Source: Flavobacteriaceae bacterium (GTDB lineage Bacteria; Bacteroidota; Bacteroidia; Flavobacteriales; Flavobacteriaceae). Taken from it: a stretch of DNA of 64,000 nucleotides. The notes under the pieces are model-generated. The model was given only the letters and a program-made list of their open reading frames with translations. It searched no databases and was not told where the DNA came from. The stretch lies in contig CP046177.1 in the NCBI GenBank assembly GCA_014075215.1, positions 248,001-312,000 on the forward strand, read 5' to 3'. Below, in pieces: positions 25,791 to 33,777 of the stretch; the first letter of the stretch is position 1, and each line of letters begins with the position of its first letter. Both the position numbers and the translations under genes were made by a program.

Positions 25791-26820
25791 GCCCTATTCC
25801 GTCCTCATTTCAGGGGTTTTTGTGGGGGATTTTTTGTGTTTTTCGTTTGGGTTTTTAGGTTTTTTTGTTGGTGGTTTTTCTTTGACTTTTTTTCGTTTCG
25901 TTTTTGGTCTTTTTAAAGCGTTTTTTACGTTAAATTTCATTTTTTTAATGCCCATAGGCAAAAGGACTTTTTTTGACTGGAATAGTCATTTATTTACCAA
26001 TTTTTAAGCCGATTATTCGGCTTCATCACGCCAAAGTCGAACTCTTTTTTTTGGCTTTTTGTGGTGAGCCACCACAGGCATTTTTTTTGGGTTTTTTTCT
26101 TTTCTTTTTTTGCTCTGTTTTGCAGGACAATTTTTGGACTTTTTTAGTGAGCCGACACAGGGAGTTTTTGACAATTATTTGTTTAAATTTTTAAACCTCA
26201 TTTTTTTTACTCTGCTTTTGTGATTTGACTGCTCTTTTAATTTTGGGCGTTTATTTGCTCTACTTCTTCTAAATATTGACTGTCTTTAGGCTTTTACTTA
26301 CTAGCAATTACACCATTTTATTGATGCTGATTGCTTGTGGTTCTGCGACTCGTTTTGTAAATTTATTTTTGCCGATTTATTGGCTAAATTGACTTTTATA
26401 CTCCGAAAATAGGAGTATTTTTTTTTTGCTTTTTTTTACCGCTTTGCGGTGGGGCTTTTTTCTTTTTTTTGCTCTGCTTCGCAGTGCAATTTTTTGAACT
26501 TTTTTTAGGGTTTTTAACCCAATTTATTTTCGTTTTTAAACGAACTATTTTTGATATTTCGGAAAACTCAATACAAGTTTTAGGCAGTTCTTATTTGTTC
26601 ACTTTTTTGTCAATTTAGTATTTGATTTTTAAAAGCAATTTTAAGCCTGTTTTTTGCTCTTTTTTAGCCGTTTTTCGGCTCTCAGATTTAGGGCTTTGTT
26701 TCTGTTCTTTTTTGTGTGCTTTTTCCTCTCTTTTTTGCTTTGGTTTTGGGCTGTTTTTGGTTTCGTTTTTCTATGTTTTTCGCCCCCACAAAAACCCCTG
26801 AAATGAGGACGGAATAGGGC
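25791..26820. mobile_element. 1030-bp cassette with perfect 38-bp inverted ends, copy 1
   Basis: Ends 25791-25828 and 26783-26820 are exact reverse complements (outer bases GCCCTATTCC, inner TTTTTGTGGGGG). The 954-base interior has no recognisable large gene. It is T-rich on the plus strand and studded with short perfect hairpins, for example around ACCGCTTTGCGGT, AAGCCGATTATTCGGCTT and TGTGGTGAGCCACCACA. A Lys/Pro-rich 48-residue frame overlaps the left end. An inverted identical copy lies at 30915-31944. No target duplication can be defined because the flanks are themselves palindromic. Confidence 0.7.
25794..25940 (-). CDS. 48-residue Lys/Pro-rich basic peptide, cassette copy 1 (doubtful)
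   Basis: ATG at 25940 opens MKFNVKNALKRPKTKRKK and continues with KPPTKKP-type repeats to a TAG inside the 38-bp end. About 40% of residues are Lys. It could be a small nucleic-acid-binding peptide, but an A-rich strand makes Lys codons by chance. A related A-rich stretch (CGCTTTAAAAAGACCAAAAA) also occurs in the outer arm near 24585, in coding and non-coding context. Confidence 0.25.
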   Translation of the reverse strand: MKFNVKNALKRPKTKRKKVKEKPPTKKPKNPNEKHKKSPTKTPEMRTE

Positions 26821-26917
26821 TTGTCGTCTTTTTTTTTCTGTGCATATCTCTTTCTTTTTCGCTTTGCTTTTTTGCCTTATTTAGTGCCTAATTTTAATCT
26901 TTTAAAACCCTTTTTTT

Positions 26918-27628
26918 ATGAAAAATGTAAAGCTAGAAACTCCGCAAAATGCCCTCCCTTTTTCACTTTCGGTCGGTCAGTTAGCCAAAAGCCCATTTCC
27001 TACTGAAAAACCTAGTAATTACAAGGGATTAACAGTAGGAGGACAGCAAAACCAAAATCCTCACACGCACACACGCATACGTGAAGCTAATTTTGATTTT
27101 ACAAAAATCACAGAAAAAGCCGTTTTTAAATTGCGTAAAGTAGTAGAAAATGATTTTTTACAGACCGTTCCGCTTTTGTTTGAGGAACTGGAAAACACCA
27201 AAGTAGTGTTTCACAATACGGACTACGTAAACGCAATTTTTAGCACCTATCACAAAAAACACGCTTTGTTGTTTTTAGATTGGGTTAAAACCTTTGCTTT
27301 GATACGAAGTACCAACCGAGCTGAACTGATAAACGATGTTTTACAAACCGATGATGAAGATTTTTTAACCGCTTTTAAACTCTTTAAATTACAGGATGCT
27401 AGACCCAAAAAGAAACGCATAAACCAAAAGGAGCAGGTATGGATATTAATACTCAAATATTTTCCTACTGAACCTTTTGAAACGAAAGAACTTTTTGCCA
27501 AAACAATCATAGACCGCAGTACTGTAAACCAGTTTTTAAACCAATTTAAAGGCGAACACAAAATAAAACGTTGCCGTAAAATAGGAGTTCATTATCGCTA
27601 TCAAATAGTAAAAACCGATGTAAAATGA
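26918..27628 (+). CDS. Hypothetical DNA-binding-like protein, right-arm copy
   Basis: Identical to the 236-residue protein encoded at 24983-25693 and placed mirror-symmetrically about the cassette. See that entry for the description. Its coding strand points away from the cassette. Confidence 0.5.
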   Translation: MKNVKLETPQNALPFSLSVGQLAKSPFPTEKPSNYKGLTVGGQQNQNPHTHTRIREANFDFTKITEKAVFKLRKVVENDFLQTVPLLFEELENTKVVFHNTDYVNAIFSTYHKKHALLFLDWVKTFALIRSTNRAELINDVLQTDDEDFLTAFKLFKLQDARPKKKRINQKEQVWILILKYFPTEPFETKELFAKTIIDRSTVNQFLNQFKGEHKIKRCRKIGVHYRYQIVKTDVK

Positions 27629-27879
27629 AAACACTGTGCCAAGATACTTTTAACGATTTTAAGAACCGTCAAATCATTTGGGAACTTTACGGCGAGTTAC
27701 TGGATTTTTACGACCAAGATTATTTTACTTCCGAGCAGGTTGCTTATGATACCGTACATAGCAAAAAACTAATCAATAAGGTACTGCATCGGCTGATACA
27801 ATACAAAGCTGTGATTTGCATAGGAACAGACCACTGGGGAATGAAAACCTACCGTTTAAACGAAGAATTTAATCATTAG
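27625..27879 (+). CDS. Small winged-helix-like protein, right-arm copy
   Basis: Identical to the 84-residue protein at 24732-24986 and overlapping the upstream gene by 4 bases. It is followed by hairpins CACGCC-TAAC-GGCGTG, CGCC-AAA-GGCG and ACCGC-TTT-GCGGT, each followed by a T run, like tandem terminators. Confidence 0.55.
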   Translation: MKTLCQDTFNDFKNRQIIWELYGELLDFYDQDYFTSEQVAYDTVHSKKLINKVLHRLIQYKAVICIGTDHWGMKTYRLNEEFNH

Positions 27880-28114
27880 CTTCACTTTGCTTATATATTG
27901 CTTTTAACACGCCTAACGGCGTGTTTTTTTGTGGCTTTTCCGCCAAAGGCGATTGGGTTTTTTTACCGCTTTGCGGTGGGGCTTTTTTCAGATGTTTTTT
28001 TAGTTTGTTTTTGGTCTTTTTAAAGCGGTTTTTTTGGTCGTTTCCTTTTTTTCTCTTACGATATTTTTTTTGTAGTTTTGAAACAATTCTTTTTACAAAA
28101 AGGTTTTAAAAAAT

Positions 28115-29101
28115 TTGGGCTGTTTAAAATTAACATATCATCAAAGTACTGAACCAAAATTAATTAGTTCTAAAAAAGTACTAACCTCAAAAAAAAGTGT
28201 TTTAAAAGCACGTAGTTATTTCCTCTTTGGACTCAAACACAAAGGGTACAATAATGTTATAACTTCCACAAATCCAGCACAGAATTATAAATACAATCAG
28301 GGAACAAAAGGTAAAAATTTCCAAGGAAAAGAAGGGAAGTATTTTAAAGTAGAACGACAAGAAGAATTAGGTCTTAATGTTGATATGACCAAATTCAGAA
28401 TGTATGATTATGCATTAGGTAGATTCACTAGTATCGACCCGTTAGCTGATGCCAATCCTCAAGAGAGTTGGACTCCTTATCAATACGCTTATAATAACCC
28501 TATTAGGTACAATGACCCTTATGGTGATTGTCCTTGGTGTGTTGGAGCTTTAGTAGGAGCTTTAGTCGATGTTGCTATTCAAGCTGTTGAGATTTCGCTT
28601 GATGATACTAAATCGGCAAAAGATTTTAGTTGGACATCTGTTGGAATATCTGCTGCTGCAGGAGCTACGGGTGTTGGATTGGCTAGCAAACTGAAAAAAG
28701 CAGGAACTATTACTAAATTGGCAATTGAAGCTACTACAGATGCTGCTGCTAGCGCAGGAACACAATTAGCGAAAGATGGGGAGGTTGATGTAGTAGATGT
28801 GGCAATTGATGTTGTTGGTGGACAAACTGCTGGAAAAATAGCAGGAGATTTTGCTGAAAGTAAATTCTTAAAATCAGGTAAAGGCAAAAAACTACAAGAG
28901 GGAGTAAACCAGCAAAAAAATGCTAAAAGAGGTAAATCAAATACTATTTCAAAATCAAAGGCAGATGTAAAAGGTGCTGAAAATAAATTAACTCGTGCAA
29001 CAGCAGCTAGAGGTGTTGGTGCTTCTACAGCAGCTTCGGGTGCAGCTTCTACAGCAGTTAGTGAAACAAATAAAAAACTCGATGAGGAAAATAAAAAATG
29101 A
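28115..29101 (+). CDS. Hybrid RHS tip with Gly/Ala-rich pore-type toxin domain
   Basis: 328 residues from a TTG in the MGCLKL context. Residues 1-48 are those of the RHS metallopeptidase tip; from ITSTNPAQ onward the protein is identical to the RHS tip at 33758-34735. RHS core motifs: GYNNV, LGLNVDMTKFRMYDYALGR, FTSIDPLAD, YNNPIRYNDPYGD. The toxin part has CPWC, then glycine-zipper-like hydrophobic stretches (GALVGALVDVAIQAV, GISAAAGATGVGLASKL) and a Lys-rich tail, suggesting membrane insertion. The hybrid N-terminus shows recombination in the short conserved RHS segment. Confidence 0.75.
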   Translation: MGCLKLTYHQSTEPKLISSKKVLTSKKSVLKARSYFLFGLKHKGYNNVITSTNPAQNYKYNQGTKGKNFQGKEGKYFKVERQEELGLNVDMTKFRMYDYALGRFTSIDPLADANPQESWTPYQYAYNNPIRYNDPYGDCPWCVGALVGALVDVAIQAVEISLDDTKSAKDFSWTSVGISAAAGATGVGLASKLKKAGTITKLAIEATTDAAASAGTQLAKDGEVDVVDVAIDVVGGQTAGKIAGDFAESKFLKSGKGKKLQEGVNQQKNAKRGKSNTISKSKADVKGAENKLTRATAARGVGASTAASGAASTAVSETNKKLDEENKK

Positions 29102-29273
29102 ATTGATTAATTGGATAAAGGATAAAAAGAATTTTCCTTATGTAATATTTTTAGTTATAGGGGTAGCGATGGCTTCTTATAAATATAGTTTTGTATCTGC
29201 TGTAATAGGTTTTTTCATAATTATTATATTTGGCTTAATCGTTGGTTTTGTAATTAATAGGTTGATAAAATGA
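29082..29273 (+). CDS. 63-residue two-helix membrane protein, candidate immunity (copy 1)
   Basis: ATG at 29082 overlaps the RHS stop by 20 bases and encodes MRKIKNELINWIKDKK followed by two transmembrane helices (FPYVIFLVIGVAMASY and FVSAVIGFFIIIIFGLIV). A tiny membrane protein directly coupled to a pore-type toxin fits the pattern of colicin-like immunity proteins that block pores in the inner membrane. A terminator follows at once. The role is inferred from context. Confidence 0.6.
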   Translation: MRKIKNELINWIKDKKNFPYVIFLVIGVAMASYKYSFVSAVIGFFIIIIFGLIVGFVINRLIK

Positions 29274-29280
29274 AATCAAA

Positions 29281-29305
29281 AACCACTCTTCGGAGTGGTT
29301 TTTTT
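29281..29305 (+). terminator. Terminator of the RHS pore toxin/immunity operon (copy 1)
   Basis: AACCACTC-TTCG-GAGTGGTT followed by a T run: a canonical tetraloop intrinsic terminator. It is mirrored at 33554-33578 on the minus strand. Confidence 0.85.
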
Positions 29306-29385
29306 ATGCTTTTTTAAGAAGCAATAAGATTGCCCCGTATTCTATGATAAAAACAAGTAAAAGTTGAGATATTATTTTTACTAAT

Positions 29386-30381
29386 TTATGCAGCAAATTT
29401 AAAAGTATCTACATAGGGTGTTTGTCGTTTGACAACGGCAAACACTCTTGCTATTAATTTGTTTCTAATAATGTTAACGGTACTCATTTTACTTTTGCCT
29501 TGTTTTATTCTTTTATGATAGTATAATTTCATTTCTGGGTTATGTTGTATAGCAGAAATAGCGCACATATTAATAATTGCTTTCAATTTTTTATTAGCCA
29601 AATGAGAGACTTTTGTACGTCCTTTAATACTAGTTCCAGATTGGTAAGGAAAAGGAGCAACACCACAATAAGAGGCAAACTTTCTCCAGTTTTCAAATTT
29701 TGAAAAATTGTCAGTAAACACAATCATCATTATAGCAGTTTGCATTCCTATACCTTTAACACTAGTAACAAGTTTATAGGTTTCTTTTAACATTATATTT
29801 TGGTCAATAATAGCTTGCATTTGAGTATTAATCTTGTGTATTTGTTTGGTTAGTTCTGCAATCATTTTTTGTTGAACGTCAAAGATTATTTTATACTCTT
29901 TTGCTTTATAAATTCTTTTTTGTTCTTTCAAAGTAACTTTAAAACCAGCTCTTTGTTTGTTAAGTTTTGTCCTTAAAGATAAGAGACTTTTTAGTTGTAA
30001 TATACTTCTTTTAGGTAGCTTACTGGGTTTAAGTTCTTCTTTTAATCGATACCCATATAGAGCAATGCGTTTGGCATCAATTTGGTCATCCTTTCCACGA
30101 GCAATACCAATAGATCTTTTAATTTCTAAACCAGAAGCTATGAAAAAAGATAATTTTTGTTCAGTTAAAGACACAGATAATAAATGAGAGTACATTCCTG
30201 TATGTTCAAATACAAACATGGTTTCTTCTTTAGAGAAAGACGAATTTTTAAAACTCCACTTTAGCATTAATTTAAATCCAGATTTACTGTTCTCAAACTG
30301 TTGAACAATTTGTTTAGAATAGATACAAACATCAATTAATAATTTACTGACATCGATTCCGATAATTTCATTTGTTTTCAT
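29386..30381 (-). CDS. IS110-family transposase, copy 3
   Basis: Protein identical to copy 1, with both the DEDD and Ser-containing domains intact. Confidence 0.95.
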   Translation of the reverse strand: MKTNEIIGIDVSKLLIDVCIYSKQIVQQFENSKSGFKLMLKWSFKNSSFSKEETMFVFEHTGMYSHLLSVSLTEQKLSFFIASGLEIKRSIGIARGKDDQIDAKRIALYGYRLKEELKPSKLPKRSILQLKSLLSLRTKLNKQRAGFKVTLKEQKRIYKAKEYKIIFDVQQKMIAELTKQIHKINTQMQAIIDQNIMLKETYKLVTSVKGIGMQTAIMMIVFTDNFSKFENWRKFASYCGVAPFPYQSGTSIKGRTKVSHLANKKLKAIINMCAISAIQHNPEMKLYYHKRIKQGKSKMSTVNIIRNKLIARVFAVVKRQTPYVDTFKFAA

Positions 30382-30406
30382 AATTTTGTAATTAGATATT
30401 AATAAT

Positions 30407-30546
30407 AGTTACTTAAACTAAGACCTTTAATAAGGGCAGAAACTGAAATTCTATATGGTTCTAAGTAACTTTTAAAAAGAACGGAGACTAATACGGGGGA
30501 TGGCTCTAAAAAGCTAGCTGGCCGCTAAAGTTCACTCCGTTCTTTT
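30407..30546 (-). ncRNA. Predicted IS110 bridge RNA, copy 3
   Basis: Same two stem-loops as copy 1 on the minus strand. The junction AATACGGGG at the element's right edge is complementary to CCCCGTATT in the hairpin I loop. Confidence 0.6.
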
Positions 30547-30670
30547 GTGTTTTTGGTTATCAACAAAATAAGAGTTATTAACAAAGAAAAAAAGAAGCAA
30601 AAAAAGAAATTTCATCATAACTATTATGTTTTTATTTTAAGTAATTATTTCTATTTGCTAATCTAAAGGC

Positions 30671-30914
30671 TCGTCCTAGAATGTTACGCAACCGCTACCG
30701 CTAGCTTGTAGCTAGTGGCGTTTGTGAGTAAAACAGCGAAAAAAAGCTACTTTAGAGATTAGGGTCATTTTTTTATGCAAATTATTTTTGAATATCTTTT
30801 TAATTTTTTACTACTTTAGGATGTAAAATTAAAAACTTATTAACAACTCCCTTTTTCTTCTCTACCCTTTGTTACGCCTACCTTTTCGCCGTTTTTTCTT
30901 CCTTTTTATTTTTC
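30671..30914. other. 244-bp spacer between IS110 and the cassette, with CCGCTACCGCTA motif
   Basis: No gene. Near the IS end it holds CCGCTACCGCTA followed by AGCT-TGT-AGCT, a small hairpin. The 12-base CCGCTACCGCTA recurs in the loop of a long hairpin next to the relaxase gene (about 48746-48757). The rest is AT-rich. Its mirror image is 31945-32188. Confidence 0.55.
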
Positions 30915-31944
30915 GCCCTATTCCGTCCTCATTTCAGGGGTTTTTGTGGGGGCGAAAAACATAGAAAAACGAAACCAAAAACAGCCCAAAACCAAAGCAA
31001 AAAAGAGAGGAAAAAGCACACAAAAAAGAACAGAAACAAAGCCCTAAATCTGAGAGCCGAAAAACGGCTAAAAAAGAGCAAAAAACAGGCTTAAAATTGC
31101 TTTTAAAAATCAAATACTAAATTGACAAAAAAGTGAACAAATAAGAACTGCCTAAAACTTGTATTGAGTTTTCCGAAATATCAAAAATAGTTCGTTTAAA
31201 AACGAAAATAAATTGGGTTAAAAACCCTAAAAAAAGTTCAAAAAATTGCACTGCGAAGCAGAGCAAAAAAAAGAAAAAAGCCCCACCGCAAAGCGGTAAA
31301 AAAAAGCAAAAAAAAAATACTCCTATTTTCGGAGTATAAAAGTCAATTTAGCCAATAAATCGGCAAAAATAAATTTACAAAACGAGTCGCAGAACCACAA
31401 GCAATCAGCATCAATAAAATGGTGTAATTGCTAGTAAGTAAAAGCCTAAAGACAGTCAATATTTAGAAGAAGTAGAGCAAATAAACGCCCAAAATTAAAA
31501 GAGCAGTCAAATCACAAAAGCAGAGTAAAAAAAATGAGGTTTAAAAATTTAAACAAATAATTGTCAAAAACTCCCTGTGTCGGCTCACTAAAAAAGTCCA
31601 AAAATTGTCCTGCAAAACAGAGCAAAAAAAGAAAAGAAAAAAACCCAAAAAAAATGCCTGTGGTGGCTCACCACAAAAAGCCAAAAAAAAGAGTTCGACT
31701 TTGGCGTGATGAAGCCGAATAATCGGCTTAAAAATTGGTAAATAAATGACTATTCCAGTCAAAAAAAGTCCTTTTGCCTATGGGCATTAAAAAAATGAAA
31801 TTTAACGTAAAAAACGCTTTAAAAAGACCAAAAACGAAACGAAAAAAAGTCAAAGAAAAACCACCAACAAAAAAACCTAAAAACCCAAACGAAAAACACA
31901 AAAAATCCCCCACAAAAACCCCTGAAATGAGGACGGAATAGGGC
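30915..31944. mobile_element. 1030-bp cassette with perfect 38-bp inverted ends, copy 2
   Basis: Inverted identical copy of 25791-26820, with ends at 30915-30952 and 31907-31944. On the plus strand it is A-rich with small perfect hairpins: AGCCG/CGGCT at 31055-31069, GGGTT/AACCC at 31215-31227, CTGC/GCAG at 31251-31261, ACCGC/GCGGT at 31285-31297, ATACTCC/GGAGTAT at 31317-31337, TGTGGTG/CACCACA at 31659-31675 and AAGCCGA/TCGGCTT at 31712-31729. In the T-rich direction each is followed by a T run, so the array resembles serial terminators. Confidence 0.7.
31795..31941 (+). CDS. 48-residue Lys/Pro-rich basic peptide, cassette copy 2 (doubtful)
   Basis: Same frame as the copy at 25794-25940. 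It is preceded by an even shorter frame (MTIPVKKSPFAYGH) that ends 10 bases before its ATG. No ribosome-binding site is evident. Coding status is uncertain. Confidence 0.25.
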   Translation: MKFNVKNALKRPKTKRKKVKEKPPTKKPKNPNEKHKKSPTKTPEMRTE

Positions 31945-32188
31945 GAAAAATAAAAAGGAAGAAAAAACGGCGAAAAGGTAGGCGTAACAAAGGGTAGAGA
32001 AGAAAAAGGGAGTTGTTAATAAGTTTTTAATTTTACATCCTAAAGTAGTAAAAAATTAAAAAGATATTCAAAAATAATTTGCATAAAAAAATGACCCTAA
32101 TCTCTAAAGTAGCTTTTTTTCGCTGTTTTACTCACAAACGCCACTAGCTACAAGCTAGCGGTAGCGGTTGCGTAACATTCTAGGACGA
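31945..32188. other. Mirror copy of the 244-bp spacer
   Basis: Exact inverted copy of 30671-30914, ending TAGGACGA at IS110 copy 4. No gene seen. Confidence 0.55.
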
Positions 32189-32312
32189 GCCTTTAGATTA
32201 GCAAATAGAAATAATTACTTAAAATAAAAACATAATAGTTATGATGAAATTTCTTTTTTTGCTTCTTTTTTTCTTTGTTAATAACTCTTATTTTGTTGAT
32301 AACCAAAAACAC

Positions 32313-32452
32313 AAAAGAACGGAGTGAACTTTAGCGGCCAGCTAGCTTTTTAGAGCCATCCCCCGTATTAGTCTCCGTTCTTTTTAAAAGTTACTTAGAA
32401 CCATATAGAATTTCAGTTTCTGCCCTTATTAAAGGTCTTAGTTTAAGTAACT
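32313..32452 (+). ncRNA. Predicted IS110 bridge RNA, copy 4
   Basis: Same two stem-loops as copy 1, at the equivalent offset from the left end. Confidence 0.6.
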
Positions 32453-32477
32453 ATTATTAATATCTAATTACAAAATT

Positions 32478-33473
32478 ATGAAAACAAATGAAATTATCGG
32501 AATCGATGTCAGTAAATTATTAATTGATGTTTGTATCTATTCTAAACAAATTGTTCAACAGTTTGAGAACAGTAAATCTGGATTTAAATTAATGCTAAAG
32601 TGGAGTTTTAAAAATTCGTCTTTCTCTAAAGAAGAAACCATGTTTGTATTTGAACATACAGGAATGTACTCTCATTTATTATCTGTGTCTTTAACTGAAC
32701 AAAAATTATCTTTTTTCATAGCTTCTGGTTTAGAAATTAAAAGATCTATTGGTATTGCTCGTGGAAAGGATGACCAAATTGATGCCAAACGCATTGCTCT
32801 ATATGGGTATCGATTAAAAGAAGAACTTAAACCCAGTAAGCTACCTAAAAGAAGTATATTACAACTAAAAAGTCTCTTATCTTTAAGGACAAAACTTAAC
32901 AAACAAAGAGCTGGTTTTAAAGTTACTTTGAAAGAACAAAAAAGAATTTATAAAGCAAAAGAGTATAAAATAATCTTTGACGTTCAACAAAAAATGATTG
33001 CAGAACTAACCAAACAAATACACAAGATTAATACTCAAATGCAAGCTATTATTGACCAAAATATAATGTTAAAAGAAACCTATAAACTTGTTACTAGTGT
33101 TAAAGGTATAGGAATGCAAACTGCTATAATGATGATTGTGTTTACTGACAATTTTTCAAAATTTGAAAACTGGAGAAAGTTTGCCTCTTATTGTGGTGTT
33201 GCTCCTTTTCCTTACCAATCTGGAACTAGTATTAAAGGACGTACAAAAGTCTCTCATTTGGCTAATAAAAAATTGAAAGCAATTATTAATATGTGCGCTA
33301 TTTCTGCTATACAACATAACCCAGAAATGAAATTATACTATCATAAAAGAATAAAACAAGGCAAAAGTAAAATGAGTACCGTTAACATTATTAGAAACAA
33401 ATTAATAGCAAGAGTGTTTGCCGTTGTCAAACGACAAACACCCTATGTAGATACTTTTAAATTTGCTGCATAA
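32478..33473 (+). CDS. IS110-family transposase, copy 4
   Basis: Protein identical to copies 1-3, apparently intact. Confidence 0.95.
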   Translation: MKTNEIIGIDVSKLLIDVCIYSKQIVQQFENSKSGFKLMLKWSFKNSSFSKEETMFVFEHTGMYSHLLSVSLTEQKLSFFIASGLEIKRSIGIARGKDDQIDAKRIALYGYRLKEELKPSKLPKRSILQLKSLLSLRTKLNKQRAGFKVTLKEQKRIYKAKEYKIIFDVQQKMIAELTKQIHKINTQMQAIIDQNIMLKETYKLVTSVKGIGMQTAIMMIVFTDNFSKFENWRKFASYCGVAPFPYQSGTSIKGRTKVSHLANKKLKAIINMCAISAIQHNPEMKLYYHKRIKQGKSKMSTVNIIRNKLIARVFAVVKRQTPYVDTFKFAA

Positions 33474-33553
33474 ATTAGTAAAAATAATATCTCAACTTTT
33501 ACTTGTTTTTATCATAGAATACGGGGCAATCTTATTGCTTCTTAAAAAAGCAT

Positions 33554-33578
33554 AAAAAAACCACTCCGAAGAGTGGTT
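33554..33578 (-). terminator. Terminator of the RHS pore toxin/immunity operon (copy 2)
   Basis: Mirror image of the hairpin at 29281-29305; on the minus strand it ends with a T run. Confidence 0.85.
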
Positions 33579-33585
33579 TTTGATT

Positions 33586-33777
33586 TCATTTTATCAACCT
33601 ATTAATTACAAAACCAACGATTAAGCCAAATATAATAATTATGAAAAAACCTATTACAGCAGATACAAAACTATATTTATAAGAAGCCATCGCTACCCCT
33701 ATAACTAAAAATATTACATAAGGAAAATTCTTTTTATCCTTTATCCAATTAATCAATTCATTTTTTATTTTCCTCAT
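33586..33777 (-). CDS. 63-residue two-helix membrane protein, candidate immunity (copy 2)
   Basis: Identical to 29082-29273, overlapping the end of the RHS tip gene by 20 bases. Two transmembrane helices and a basic N-terminus. Likely cognate immunity to the pore-type toxin. Confidence 0.6.
   Translation of the reverse strand: MRKIKNELINWIKDKKNFPYVIFLVIGVAMASYKYSFVSAVIGFFIIIIFGLIVGFVINRLIK

Larger units (their letters stand above)
24352..28258. repeat. Long palindrome 1 (about 1.44-kb arms around the 1030-bp cassette)
   Basis: Arms 24352-25790 and 26821-28258 are inverted copies, pivoting on the cassette at 25791-26820. Every gene in the left arm recurs mirror-wise in the right arm with identical protein. 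The only differences I found are one base in an A8/T7 homopolymer (near 24560 versus 28045) and one substitution at the RHS end. Outer identity stops inside the conserved RHS codons for GLKHKGYNNV, where the two RHS tips diverge. Confidence 0.9.
29337..30670 (-). mobile_element. IS110-family insertion sequence, copy 3 (1334 bp)
   Basis: Reverse-oriented copy with the same ends as copies 1, 2 and 4. Read on the minus strand, its left flank ends TAGGACGA and its right flank starts GGGGCAATC, exactly as in copy 4. It was therefore duplicated with the palindrome arm rather than inserted independently. Confidence 0.9.
32189..33522 (+). mobile_element. IS110-family insertion sequence, copy 4 (1334 bp)
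   Basis: Same ends and length as the other three copies. Flanks are identical to copy 3, as the partner in palindrome 2. Confidence 0.9.

Noticed and set aside
25829..26782. Hairpin array in the cassette considered as a CRISPR array
   Set aside because: The hairpin sequences differ from one another, spacing is irregular, and no cas genes are present. It is an array of unrelated palindromes, not direct repeats.
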